Numbered from the stretch's first letter, positions 46,251 to 58,154 are shown. The stretch is 64,000 nucleotides of DNA from Augochlora pura (GCF_028453695.1 NC_135773.1:13702001-13766000); one strand, 5' to 3'. Notes: generated by a model from the letters alone, not told the origin. Translations and numbers: made by a program.

Positions 46251-48654
46251 TTAGAAGTCCCGCGATCTTCTAAAATGCTAGCTTTTCTATCATTCTTACT
46301 CTTGAGCCTTTCGCATGTTATCCGAGTCCTTTTAGAAAAATTACCACAACGTTTCACAAACATGGGGTTCAAAGACAGACTGATCTTAATTAATCTCGGT
46401 ATTTGATCCCCTAATAAAGTCCGCTGCGTTGTGTGCAAAACGTTCAGATAATTCTGTGACTATAAGGAAAAACGCCGAAAGGAAGAAATTGGGTGCAAGT
46501 TAGATATAAAGAGAGGAGAAAAGGAGGCGTTTTGTCCTAGACCTGCTAGAAGACTCATCTGTAAGACTATGTAGGCCCGCTAGACAGTTCTCTAGCTTCT
46601 TCTTTTCCTCTTCTTCCTGCATATTATAAAATCGAGTTCAGAATTCCTCACCGCCACATATTTATCGAAAAAAACAATCGTGGAAACAAAATATGCAGAC
46701 TCAAAAGTATTGTGCAATTTAACACTGCAATTTAATTTCATCTATGCTTTGATTTACTACCTTTTCTAAACCTTGGTAGCAGATAAATAAAATTGTATAT
46801 ATATGTATTTACATTTACTAGATTATGCATGAAACGTCCGTTACAAGTCTGTTATTACAGTGCAAGGGGTGAAGCAACGATATCTCAGAAGTGAAAACAT
46901 GTTCATTGTTCCTTGCAACCACAGCATTTTTTCAAAAAGTAACGGCTTACACCCAAAAGCCTACATAGTAAGAACCGTGAAATGCTCAGCCGTGAAAGCC
47001 TTGAATCTCTGGCTAGTAGCTTTTTTGTTTGTCCAAAGATTTTTTGAAGATTTGCTGAAGTGCTTCTCAGCGCGTAATTTGAGAACAGTGAGCAAAGTTC
47101 TGAATAGCAATGTTCCAGGTTGCTAAGAGCAGCCGCGACATTGCTGGTAATAGTAAAAAGCCTAAAAGCGCGGCTCCATTTCAGAGTAAAACTCTCGTTA
47201 GTTGCTTTATGATCTTGAATATGCAGTAATGGCCACATCCCTTCCCCTTCCCGCATCTTGCTGCTACCTTATCAGATAGTTACTCTTCCAAAATGAATCG
47301 GTTTCGTACTATGATAATAGCTACTTCGCAGTAGTCCTAGTACAATTCTACCCTCGAGACTTCACAACACAGGTAGGCAAGACGCAGGAAAAGGTAAGGG
47401 ACCTACAAAGACGAAACTATAGAGCAATTGTCGCGAATTTTCCTCTCAGATGGACTCGCGCTCATAGTCATTAATTAGCAGTTCTGACTTGAAAACGGTC
47501 TGTCTTCGAATCAACCTCAGTTTTATTGCGCACCCTGGTTATCGATAACCGCAGTTCGAGCTTAGCGTCCACGAGCGCGTGCGTAAAAGAGCATTGTGTA
47601 GGCATATAATGAATTCGCGGCACGGAATATCCGCTTCTAGGCGCGAGATCGGTAGGTCAGGATCTGACTATCGGTGGCTTCGAGCCTCCTGCGAGGACGC
47701 CTCGCTGCGCCTCGCCGCAGGACGATCGTCCAGCGATTATCTCTCGGCTAGATCGGCTCCTGGATCGACGACTGCGCGTTGTAACGTAGCTGTAGCTGGA
47801 GCACGTCGCGCGATACCGTGACTCGCTCTATCTGGTCCCAGGAAAAATCTGTTCCGGCTGCTAAGCCCGGCATCCTATTAATAGAGCCACTTCGGAGGCG
47901 TTCATTTACTCGTTCGAGCAGCGGGGCTAACAACATCTAGCTACATGTTCGTGCCAGATTCGCGGAGACGACGACTGCATCTATTAACGCGCGTCGGAGT
48001 GTCCGGGACCGGACCAACGTTATCAGGCCCCGTAAGCAGCTTATCTAGCCGGGGGTGTTAATTAATTTTTTTCTGGCTCCGGCTGCGGCAGCCAGCCACC
48101 GCGTAAACACGTCGAATCGATCTGCTCCGGGTTTCCTGGTCGGGAAGACAGGCTCCTGCGAGAGAACAAGCCGATAACGCTACCGCGCCGGTAAATCGAG
48201 CCGGGCGAGTTCTATCGTCCGCGAGAAAGAACGGAATTCCCTGCCGATTTGTCTGCTCGACCGTGATAACGCGATCGCCCGTTAGCTCGATCGCGTCGCA
48301 CCGCCGCGCCCCGCCGCGCCGGTTTGCCACGTCCACGACGCGTGGATGTTTCTGGCTGGTGTGGACACGCGGCTAACGGTACGCCGGGAATGATACCGTC
48401 AAAAGAAACGGACGACCGCCCCTGGTATCTTTATTGGAGATTATCGCTTTGGCTAACGAGATACGCTGACAGCCAACGCGAGTCGATCTGGCTCGTATGA
48501 TCTTGCTGCTCGGGTGTACCATCTCGGGACACTTGCGTGATGGATACCAATTTAGGAGATTTGTCTCCAAGTGTGTGAAGATGTCACACTCCTTCTGGTA
48601 CTTGGTTTTGAAACATTTCTTTTCTTCCGAAACCTTGTGCCTTTTTATAAACAA
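46251..48654. other. mixed noncoding; 46.86-47.26 kb open on both strands
   Basis: An 88-codon plus frame (46860-47126) and a 117-codon minus frame (46903-47256) occupy the same bases in moderately AT-rich DNA. Neither has a recognisable domain or clean start context. 47530-48520 is a GC-rich block without supported genes. Confidence 0.45.
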
Positions 48655-49055
48655 CTCTCTTAGTTTCGAATCGTTCTCGCTATCTATTTTTTCTGAACCC
48701 TGCTGTTCAATTCTGTTTCCATACTTTGCTCCTGTATTGTTCTACTAAATCCTTCTTCTATATTCTTCTCCCAAATCAATTCTCTTTAATCGTTCGCCCT
48801 CTTTATCTTAACTAAAATCTTCTTCTTAATCGTTAATCTACATTTTGCTCCGATAGTCTTCTTGTGCATTCTTCTTACATATTATTCTCCATAATCCTTC
48901 TTCTGAATTCTTCTACTGAACTTTTTTCTCCATTTGTCTTATGAACCCATCTTTTACATTATTCTTCCAAATCATTCTTGTAAATACTTTACCTCAGCTC
49001 CTTCTAAATACTTCATTTGAACCCTACTTATAAATTCTTATCCTGAATCCCTGAC
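48655..49055. repeat. degenerate pyrimidine-rich minisatellite
   Basis: Words like AATCCTTCTTCTATATTCTTCTCC recur with changes roughly every 20-25 bases across 400 bases, with strong T/C bias on the plus strand. Stops occur in all frames. Confidence 0.6.
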
Positions 49056-49763
49056 TTGTTTTAACCCTTCGCGATCGTATGTCCACTTTTCTTTTAACAT
49101 CCGCCTTGTTAACTTTCCACTCCCGAAAAACTTCAAGCCTTCATTACTGAAACAGTACACAGTTAAAGAGAAGAAGACGGTACAAGACCACGTTCCAGCG
49201 AGAATATCATTATTAAATAAAATCTAGCCTGTTCCAGCATGATCGGAAGATCGTATCGGATTGAAGCATCGGCGGGACAGTGTGACACGGAAAGACATTC
49301 GACGAGTGTCTTAATTAAGGCGGCACAATGACAAAGCGGATGCTCGGCATGACGTAAATGTACTATAGGCCCGTTTCATCCGGAAGAAGTAGCAGACGAA
49401 GAAGAGTAAAAGGGGAGTAACGGCGGGCATAGTGGAATTTCGGAATTGGGCTGCTTTAATTGGAGGCTTGCGACTCGGCGCGAAAGGCGCGCGTCGTTGT
49501 CGTCCAGCGCTCGTCGCCGAGCTTTTGTCACCTGCGCTTCCGTATTCACGTGATCGGGGCGTGAATTCCGCGTATTTAAGTGTCCGCCGCGGCGCGCTGC
49601 CTTTCTCTTACCCCCGCGTAATGATCCCTTTGTCCGGCGAGCGAACGCGACTTTAAGTGAAAACGTCCATTCAGCTAACGACAACGACGCTTTGCACCCT
49701 GAATATATTGCACCGATTGCGAGGGGAAGATAAGTACTGGAGACTGAGGTCCGTCGGCTTGCC
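49056..49763. other. noncoding, GC-rich after 49180
   Basis: 49061-49072 reads TTAACCCTTCGC, identical to the minus-strand 12-mer at 7675-7686, but has no nearby partner. The remaining frames overlap each other and are not supported. Confidence 0.5.
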
Positions 49764-49841
49764 TCCGACGACGACGATAACCACGACGATGACGGCGACG
49801 ACGACTACTCTCTCGAGAGAAGAAGAGAGAGAGAGAGAGAG
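49764..49841. repeat. (GAC)n-like and (GA)n repeats
   Basis: Imperfect ACG/GAC triplets at 49764-49808, then GA units at 49823-49841. Confidence 0.88.
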
Positions 49842-52031
49842 CAATCCTTTTCCTTTTTCCCCTCGAGTTTCCTCTCCTTTGCTCCGAAGCAGAAAAGGAA
49901 CCTGACGCTCGACTCGGCGCGCGACCGAAGGGAGAATCAGCCAATGAGGGAACGACCGCCGTTTATTCATCAGAACGAAGCGTCATAATGCGATCCCGTG
50001 CCCACAGAACCGTCCAAGACATGCTGCGAAAGCTGATTATCGTCAACGTTCTCGCGACACATCGCCGACGAGCCAACACGCGTGAAACCACCAATTAAAC
50101 GCGAACACTGCTCGATTCAAGTCACAGTTTCTCATTCTTCCGCATGCTTCTTTCATACAAATCCGTCTATGGTCTCGAAGACGCTGCAGAATGGAGGACA
50201 GAGGTTTCCCGGGATGTGCAGTGGCCACTTTTCTTGGAACGTCGCGAGTCAGACTTTAGAAGCTTTCGCTTTTGGTACTGGAAGTTGGCAGTTTTGTGAT
50301 CTTATATCGGGTGCTTCTAGTTTTGGACACTTTCTAACGGTGATATGCACTAAAACAATGTGCTAGAAAATTCTTTTATTTTCTTTGTTTTTAAATATAA
50401 AAATATCTTTTATTGGATAATTATAAAGTTAAAAATAATTTCTGTATCTCTTAAGGTTCAATCAACTACACATCCCAATGCTCCATCAAGTTTTGTCAGC
50501 GTCCCTTACAAGACAACGCAGAGTACTTGTCCGTAGCCAGCTCGATTAATATTTTTCTATTCTTCGAACACGATGGTTGAAGATAGAGTGAAACAAGTGC
50601 CAAATTGTTGGAGATCCAACGATTTAACCGGCACGCAGGAAGTGCAGGGTAACTCTATCCCAATCCGCAAAGGACGTAGCTTACAGGTGTTCAAGAACCG
50701 TATAATAAAGTGATTACTGATACGCCGCGGCTATTGTACGGTCAATTTACTCGGCAACAGTCGCTAATGCGGTGTTGAAGATCGCTGAAAAGGGTAACGG
50801 TATATCCGGCGACGTTAAAGAATGCCTGCGCATGTAAACGAAACGCCAAAGGCGATTCCGATCCGCGAAACGGGCCGGTGTTCGTGGCCAAGCCGCGCAA
50901 GTCGAATTAATCAGTCGCACGGTGCAATTAACGTAATCATGCGTGGTGACGCGTCGCGTCGCGTCGCGTCTCATCGTGGGTACCGTATGCTATTATTAGC
51001 GTTTAGACTTGGATCGCGTGATCGGCCGCGATAACTCAGCCAGCGCGCAGCCACGTTGTCAATGAACGCTGCCAGCCGAATATGCATTCGTAATTGCCCA
51101 CCCGCGGCTGCCATAGCTCTCGATCAACTGTCCCCTTGTGGTACCGAGTCACATTACTTTCAGCACCCAGATGAAAACTCGATTCGAATGGGCCTGACGA
51201 AACTGTCGTTTTCATCGTTTCAGGAAAGGAAAACTGCGTTTAATGAACGGTAGCGTAACGAATCATGGCATACCGAATTAATAGCGAAAAGATTAATGTA
51301 AGATCCATATTATAGACAGAGTCTGTAATATCTGCGGAACGTGTATCTACAAAATCCATAGAAATCGTGAAATCTGAACATCGTCGGAAACTTCGACGGC
51401 AAGTCTCTACAAAGAAAGACAGTGCAAGTAACATCTTGAACCTTCATCATCAAAAGCCTAAGATTTCGTATGTTTACTACGAAAATAGTATGGAATACGC
51501 AGTATCCGTAAAATATACGTACACATCTTTAAGTATATGATGTGTCTTATTATTTTAGTCGACGTTTGATCAAGCGAGGCAGAGAAGCAACACGCACGGA
51601 ATCGATGCATTCGGTATTGAATATACTATCGGCGGCTATGCATTAACATTTAACCGCACCGTGGTTGATTGCCAGGAACGTAGAAATAAATGGTAATCCG
51701 CAGGTATTAATTTCCCCGGAAGGAGGAACCCGATTTCGCGAATAGTCTTTCAGGAACGACGTACAGTTTTCCAGAATTACAGAACCCGTGACTTACACAG
51801 CTGATCTATGAACCCTGCACGCCGGTCAGCTTCATTCTTAGGATAGCCGCCCCCAGGCCGAGAGAGAATAGCCACAACCGATGCTCGTCCCGATCGTTTA
51901 CCGGCGATCATCGACCGGGGATTTAATTGGCTGGCTTCGGAACGAAGACAAGATTGAATGAAGTCGGACCATTCACTTGACTTCTTCGACGGAGGAGAAT
52001 GAACTTTCGGTTCGAAAGGTTCTGAACGAAT
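49842..52031. other. GC-rich and AT-rich noncoding blocks
   Basis: A GCGTC pentamer run (four units) lies at 50950-50970. No coding signal, promoter or element recognised. Confidence 0.5.
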
Positions 52032-52092
52032 GATAGGCTGCCTGAGTGGTTCAGGTAGACAGTGTCCATTGTGAGGAGACTGTGTTGAATCC
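52032..52092 (+). other. tRNA-like promoter boxes, possible SINE or tRNA relic
   Basis: TGCCTGAGTGG at 52039-52049 matches an A-box (TGGCNNAGTGG) at all but one position. GTGTTGAATCC at 52082-52092 matches a B-box (GGTTCGANTCC) at about 8 of 11. Spacing of 43 bases is close to that of a short tRNA. Acceptor and T stems do not pair, so it is not a working tRNA. Confidence 0.18.
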
Positions 52093-55000
52093 TTAATGAT
52101 AGAGGATTTCCTTTATTACTGGCTGTATTCCGGCATTAACAGTTAGGTATGGAACCCCTTCCATCAATATATCATGAATTCTACGCACAAATTGCAATTG
52201 ATTGTTGGAGACACGAGCGTAGATTAAGCTATCTAACTGCTACACATCGTACAAATTGAAGATGAATAGTGGCCTTTCTATTCTTACTACTAAACACAGG
52301 AGCCAATCTTAACTGCACAATGCGTCGCGGTATGTAACTTTATATTATGTCATTAAGTATGAAATACGTAGATTTTATAGTAAAATTATTAATTAGAATT
52401 AGCGTTCTACATGTAACGACCTAATCATTTCTTTCTGTATCTCTACATTCTGTTTTCGCACCTCTTCGTAACCAAAACTTTCGTTCATTGCATTTCACAG
52501 CCTAGCTATCTCAAAACCTATTCGTCACTTTGTCTTTTAAATAGCATTCGTTTGATTTTCTGATAGTGAGTTCGCGCTTATCGAGGTGGATGGCCGAAAA
52601 TTAGGTTTCTATTATAGGTAACAAAGAAGATAGTTTCGAACGGAATTCGAACACGGAAGCGACGGACAATCCTCGGCCGGCGTGTAACGTCGAACGAAAG
52701 AAAAGCATCTCGTTGCCAGGACAAGAGGATTGCATGCGAGAGGTGCATGCATCTCTACGAGATTCGCTCGTGGTTCATCGAGGTTCCACGTAGAGCATTG
52801 TGGTCGCTGCATAATATTAACATTAGTGGTGATTAGTGGGCTGCCGACCTCCCGATGCCGGCCAATAGCTCTAAACGCTACTCTCCTCTACACGCGACCT
52901 TCCCGCCATTAACGAGCTTCCCGAGCCGGGGTCGACTCTGATTTTAGTTCCCTCCCCCTTCTGCGTGGCTTCCACGAGAATAGCAATCTCGATTTTTCCT
53001 TGGACTCCTGCATTATAGCAAGAATCTACGGAATCATTGATAAGCGTACTGGTAGTGCTATCTCTCTGATGAAGAACACTAGGACCCTGGCTAGTTGATG
53101 CTAACAATTCATTCTAGTCTCGAATAGATCTTCCCGTATAGAACATGCATGCATGTACAATAGAAGAAAGAAGACTTCCGTCCAAGTATTAGGACAACTC
53201 TTGTGCATGCGTGGCCAATAAGGATCGATATGTTAAATCTTTCACTTATCCATCACTTAGGGTGATTCATTAAAATGTCGAATGTTTCCATGTTGGTGAA
53301 TAGATGATACAATGTATGACGATTGTATGATATGCACTATTCTAAAACTGTAAAAATAATGTAAATAGTGTTTATTGTTTAAAAAGTAGAAGGAGAATTA
53401 TCTGTATCTCAATTCTGTTTCAGTTTCGAAAATATCTAAGATACATAGCGTCCGAAGTAACTTTCAAGGGTAGAATTTTAGGAACGCTATTTTTGCCCAC
53501 GAATTTCAGTCTTATCGTGAGCCTGCAATTCTCACCTAAGGAAAAGTTCGTTCGCGCTGATCACCTAACCATCGATTCATCGTATCGTCCCGATGACTCA
53601 TTAACCCATGCGGCGAACAGGCTCTCGGCATGCACGTCGAACCGCTGGTTTTAGCGTGCAGATGCTCGGCCCCTCGACTTGTTTATGCCCTCAGCCCGAC
53701 TACTTGGACCCGTGGCGGCCAACTAAATCACACCCCGCGGATTTTATATTAAAACAAATAATTAATTCAGATGCCCGGCGCATCGGGTGGTCCCTGCGGT
53801 CTCTCTCGCTGCCGCGTCGTCACGGAACCCGAGCCCGACCCGACCCGCTACGGACCGCAAGGCAACACACTTTTGTCTCTCCCGTGGCAACCGGCCGGAA
53901 ACGGCGCCCAGCATGGCCAGGGAGTCACGCTACCACTTTAACACTACGACCCTCAGCGGGGGTTGTCGCGGACACCGAAGCTCGCGGCGGTGCTTGGCAA
54001 TTTGCCGAGAATAACTCGCGTTCCTTTTGCGACTCCAATGAAAACCCGCATTCCGATTTTTCATCCTTCGATTCAGACGACTCACAGTGTCAGGGAATAG
54101 ATATATCTTTCGTATAATATTTTTCCAGGATGTTTACTGAGAGTATTAATACCATTTAAATATAAAAATCAAGGCTCAAGAAATCCGAGTCGAGAAAAGT
54201 AAACAAAAGACTCTATGCGACAACGACTATGAAGTTTCCTGAAACTTCTATACAGAATTCAGTATATTAGCTACCTAAATATTTATAAATCAATAGCGAA
54301 AGTTTCTTATTCTTATCGATTTTTATGGATAATAGCAAAATTATCATAGACCTCTGCTCCCTTGGATAAATGCAAGTGTTATCCTATATGTCCGCTCCTT
54401 TAGACATCTGCAAGTATTAACATTATTCTGCGGATCTTTATCGAAAATAAAACTTATCATCATCAATCGCAACAAAGATAAGTCAAATAAAATTTCCTTC
54501 TGTCTTGAATAATTTCGATGAGTTGATATCTATTTTATTATAGATTTCTGCTAACTTGGATGACGGCAAGTATAAAAATCTCCACTCTGACAACGAGGTC
54601 AAACGGCTAGGAAATTTTCAATTTACTTACAAGGTGGTGGCCGGCTCCAGACAGAAATAGAGGGAAACGATTAGTTTATATTACAGCGTAACCATTCCGC
54701 CTCGGGCCGAGCATCCCTTCGCAGAACCGCGCGTACAAATAAACTTCGCGAAACATAGATATCACTATGATAGAGGCCTCGAATGGAGAGTACACGAGTC
54801 GGGACCAGTCGTTGCTCAATTGAGACACGATCGACACGATCCTCGAGAAACACAGGATACTCTGCGCGGCTACCCTTGTCTTCTATTACCATTGCCCCAA
54901 CTCTAACCGTAGCCACATGCTGATCGAAATAAAATAGGAAGAAGCGTACGCTGAGGATGGCGACCCCTATCCTCGGCTTACGCTGTGTTCCACGCCGTAA

Positions 55001-55624
55001 GTAAATTCACCGCCGATGCTAGGAAACCAGGCAACTTCCGTGTGCGACCCAGGGTCAGGCCCGGCCATTGTAAAAAACCGAATTTGTTGGCAAGGATGCG
55101 GCTACGTTCGCGATATCGACAGAAAGTCGATACAGCTAGCTATCTATACTGGCAGCTCGAAAAATTATGAGGAAGGGGGAAGATACGCTAAGTCGCCATT
55201 TTCTAAGCGAATTTCGCCTGAAATTTGCGTTACGACTTAGATGTTTTGAATATTCTAAATTCTAAAAGCAAGGTTTCTCTGAGTAATACAACCCTAAATA
55301 ACAGTAGAGTCTCTAAGGCTTCGGGACGGATTTAGCGAAGAGAATGCGTTCTATTTTCCTTTTGTTTCCGTTGACTAGGTAATCGAACATTTTTAACTCT
55401 CTACCGGATTCCTCCAATGTACAAACCGCTCGGAATATATTCCAACCGTTCCCTAAGCATTCTACAAAAAATATTCAAAAAGTATTCTCGTTTCCTGAAT
55501 GATGATTTTATATTTAAGGAGATATTTAAGGGATAAATATCTATATAAATATCGATATAAAAAGTAATTATACAGTAACGCTTCATGTATGCATATTAAT
55601 TGGGGGAACATGTGAGTACGAATA
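52093..55624. other. mixed noncoding blocks
   Basis: GC-rich blocks at about 52560-53100, 53500-54110 and 54650-55210 alternate with AT-rich DNA. The 169-codon plus frame at 53608-54117 is shadowed by another plus frame, is Arg/Pro/Ser-rich, and has no motif. Nothing else seen. Confidence 0.5.
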
Positions 55625-55927
55625 ATGGAACACTTATTTAGTTATAGACCAGGACTAAACCAATCAATTTGCGCAATTGATCGTGAGGTAAATGATAATA
55701 TCCAGTTGGATGCCAACGGATTTGAAACAGCGAAGCTAGAACTAGAATTCATTAACTTCACGCGAAATCTGATAACAACACAAACGCATTGCTGCCTTTG
55801 TGAATGGTCTGGGGTGTTCAACGAAGGAAAGTTCATGAAAAGAATCAATTTTTCTTTTCCGTCGGCAGTCGGCTCCCTGGAAACCCGGCGACCGTGTAAT
55901 TGTAGTAATGCTCATAGACTGCTCTAA
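55625..55927 (+). CDS. possible 100-residue small protein
   Basis: The ATG has A at -3 and G at +4. The frame stays open for 100 codons in AT-rich DNA where stops are otherwise dense. The product begins MEHLFSYRPGLNQSICAIDR, has balanced composition, a mid-region with many Asn, Leu and Glu, and two close cysteine clusters (CCLC around residue 57-60 and CNC near residue 92-94). There is no signal peptide or membrane segment. An AATAAA lies at 55931-55936, four bases past the stop, so a polyadenylated single-exon gene is possible. A shorter minus-strand frame (68 codons) shadows it. No family recognised; chance is not excluded. Confidence 0.3.
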   Translation: MEHLFSYRPGLNQSICAIDREVNDNIQLDANGFETAKLELEFINFTRNLITTQTHCCLCEWSGVFNEGKFMKRINFSFPSAVGSLETRRPCNCSNAHRLL

Positions 55928-57370
55928 TTAAATAAATACATTGCCGGAGCCCCCTCGCGCTTTCATACACGTCCAATATTAAACAGACGGGCGGCGACGG
56001 ATACTAAGTTTCTACTTAATTAAACCACGAAAAAAAGAGTAATTTTACGCTTGTCTGGAAACAGGTCCGCCGGCTTTGGTCGGCGAAACAAAGCAGCGGC
56101 GCGGCGTCGCATCGCCTGGAAACCAAATAACCTTTTATAACGTCCGCTGCCGGTTTTCTCTCCCCCTTTTTAAAATTCACGAAATGACCGCCCGTAACCC
56201 GCAATACCGGCCAGATAAGAATCGCCAGTAATTAAATTTATATTAATTGGGACACTTCCAACGGCATCCGACGAAGCAGAGCGTTGTCGCTCAGCCGCCG
56301 CGAATCCGCCCGGACCCGCGAGCACTAATTAAACCAGAAGAATTAAGCTATCCGTGAAATCGTTCGTTACATTGAAAATTATCGTACGAGACAGACTGGA
56401 AACCGAAACGGTCTTTGAGGGAATATTTTATAGCGTTCGTTCACGTTGCGTGATCCGTGAGATCGCGATCTCCATATTTCCTGAAGTTACTGCTATCTTG
56501 TCTGAACATCTACCTTGTTTCTGATTATATCCGGAAAAAATGGCCAACTGTACACGCGTTGCGCCCTCTCCTCATCACGCGCGCAATTAATCAAGATGCG
56601 TGGAAAGCACATGACGATTTTCTAAATTGCACCACGCACCGTTTTCCTAGGCATTCTTAGCACATGCAATATGTCTTTGAGAAAATTGAATTCGTTAAAC
56701 TAACCCAGGAACTTATCATGAACCATTTACAATTACAATTAATTATTTCATTTAATTAATTACACTATTATGTAATATAACACACTTGACTCTTTACATA
56801 TAGCTTATTATTAAGAAATACTAATAGTATTAATCCAGTTAACCTGTTAAGTATGAATGTTATTTTGTTCTTTAAGTCATCGCGTTATTAAGTCAGAACA
56901 ATATTCTGTTCTTTGTACTTTTTCAATGTTTAAGATCTAACGTAAATGTAGGTACGTAGTAAATATTTTTCTTCTTCTTCTAACAAATGATTACAACCGT
57001 AACAAATTCTAATCATTGTTACTGTGAAGATTATAATACGACAAGAGTGTTAATAGTGTCATTCAACAAGCAGAAGCAAAAATCGTCCGCGATAATATTT
57101 AATAGATTCTAATCTAAATATAATCTTTTCATTGTTATAACACGTTAATTACTTTTAAGTTCCAATAGATTTAATGTTAACGCTATTTTACTAAGTTGAT
57201 TTTAGTAACCTAACATCTCAGCATCTTTAAAGTTTTTGCACGTAAATAGAATTGTGAGACTCAATCGTAAATCGAGGGCTCAAAATAATATAATATAATT
57301 AATATTCGTAAATTTTGTTCACTCACACGTGTTGCGAAGTTTCCTCGTAGTCTTCTCTTTCTGACTCACA
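55928..57370. other. GC-rich to 56640, then AT-rich noncoding
   Basis: AT-rich 56680-57320 contains nothing gene-like. Just before the next ORF, ACACGTGTT (57326-57334) contains an E-box CACGTG, followed by a pyrimidine-rich stretch. Confidence 0.5.
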
Positions 57371-57526
57371 ATGGCGACCATTTTAGATTCCGTGCGTCCC
57401 GGCAATGAAGGGTCCGCGGTCTTCAGCATCGGTTTTGACTCTTCTTTTCACCTCGGGCATCGTTATCGACGCTACGATGGACTCATGCCAGATGATAAAC
57501 CGTACCGTCGCATGCTCGAGGAATAA
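57371..57526 (+). CDS. possible 51-residue small protein
   Basis: The start context is strong (CACAATGGCG). The frame encodes 51 residues beginning MATILDSVRPGNEGSAVFSI and ending KPYRRMLEE, with TAA at 57524. Composition is protein-like: an aromatic and basic middle (FHLGHRYRRYDG), an acidic end, no low complexity and no Cys. No leader or membrane segment, so an intracellular peptide would be expected. The start lies in a near-palindrome AATGGCGACCATT that resembles a YY1/Pho site. Upstream are an E-box and a pyrimidine-rich leader. Its last 44 bases overlap the end of the minus-strand ORF, tail to tail. It may be complete or the first exon of a longer gene. Family unknown. Confidence 0.35.
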   Translation: MATILDSVRPGNEGSAVFSIGFDSSFHLGHRYRRYDGLMPDDKPYRRMLEE

Positions 57527-58069
57527 ACTTCCATGATATAAGAGGGCGACCGGCGTCGTCGGAAGAAATTATGGCAGCCCGCTGGACGTTCAGCAACAGG
57601 CACCGAAAGGAACCACGGGCCTGACGAGCTGTAAGCAGAGGGCAATTAAAACTAACGTCCGATTCGGAATCCATTCCAATGATATATGCAATAACTGTCA
57701 CCCTATTTCCATTACACTCACCTGTTCCAATAGTTACATGGAGTTCTCCATCTGCTTCACTAGTAGAGTGGTAAGGAGTGGGGGTAATTTTATGTACATT
57801 TTCCTTACAATTGAAGCATCTCTTATTATTCTGCGAATCCTGCAAGCCAAAAAAATTGCAAACAGTTAGTGAATAATGGTATGGGTTACCAGGATGTAGC
57901 TATTTTTGGTAAATAATTAGTGAAATATGGTACAGGTAATAAAATGATGTTATCCTTACGTCAAACATTACGTACAACTTACGTACTGCGAGACAAGCAG
58001 TCTCGCCGCCATAGCAAGAAGTGCCGCAATTAGTATCATAACCAACGTTCCAATAATATAGAACCTCAT
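57483..58069 (-). CDS. candidate spliced small secreted or membrane protein
   Basis: Exon 1 (58069-57983, 29 codons) encodes MRFYIIG followed by the hydrophobic LVMILIAALLAMAARLL, a signal peptide or N-terminal anchor. It ends TAC|GTAAGT. Exon 2 (57839-57722) follows a TTTTTTTGGCTTGCAG acceptor after a 143-bp intron and adds 39 codons in phase, with CFNC close to its start and a Thr/His/Ser-rich middle. It ends in a consensus ACAG|GTGAGT. A possible exon 3 (57628-57483) follows CTCTGCTTACAG and ends in a stop, giving 116 residues. The second intron is 93 bp and has no stop, so retention would add 31 residues. A four-codon upstream ORF starts at 58080. A TTAA element lies 86 bp upstream of the ATG. 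Exon 3 is the least certain; the true 3' part may lie elsewhere. Family not recognised. Confidence 0.4.
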
Positions 58070-58154
58070 TTAAACCCCATAATTATTATAATATCCCATT
58101 TATCATAATAACCTCAGAATTTGTACTAAAATTGACTACACTTAAACGTTTTAA

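Noticed and set aside
47088..47110. GTGAGCAAAGTT, reminiscent of a miR-87 seed
   Set aside because: The rest of the mature sequence does not match and no precursor hairpin is evident.
46860..47256. Frames of 88 (plus) and 117 (minus) codons over the same bases, considered as a transposase fragment
   Set aside because: No catalytic or DNA-binding motif of any transposase family could be seen in either.
53608..54117. 169-codon plus-strand frame
   Set aside because: GC-rich, Arg/Pro/Ser-rich, and overlapped by a 75-codon frame in another phase; no supporting signals.
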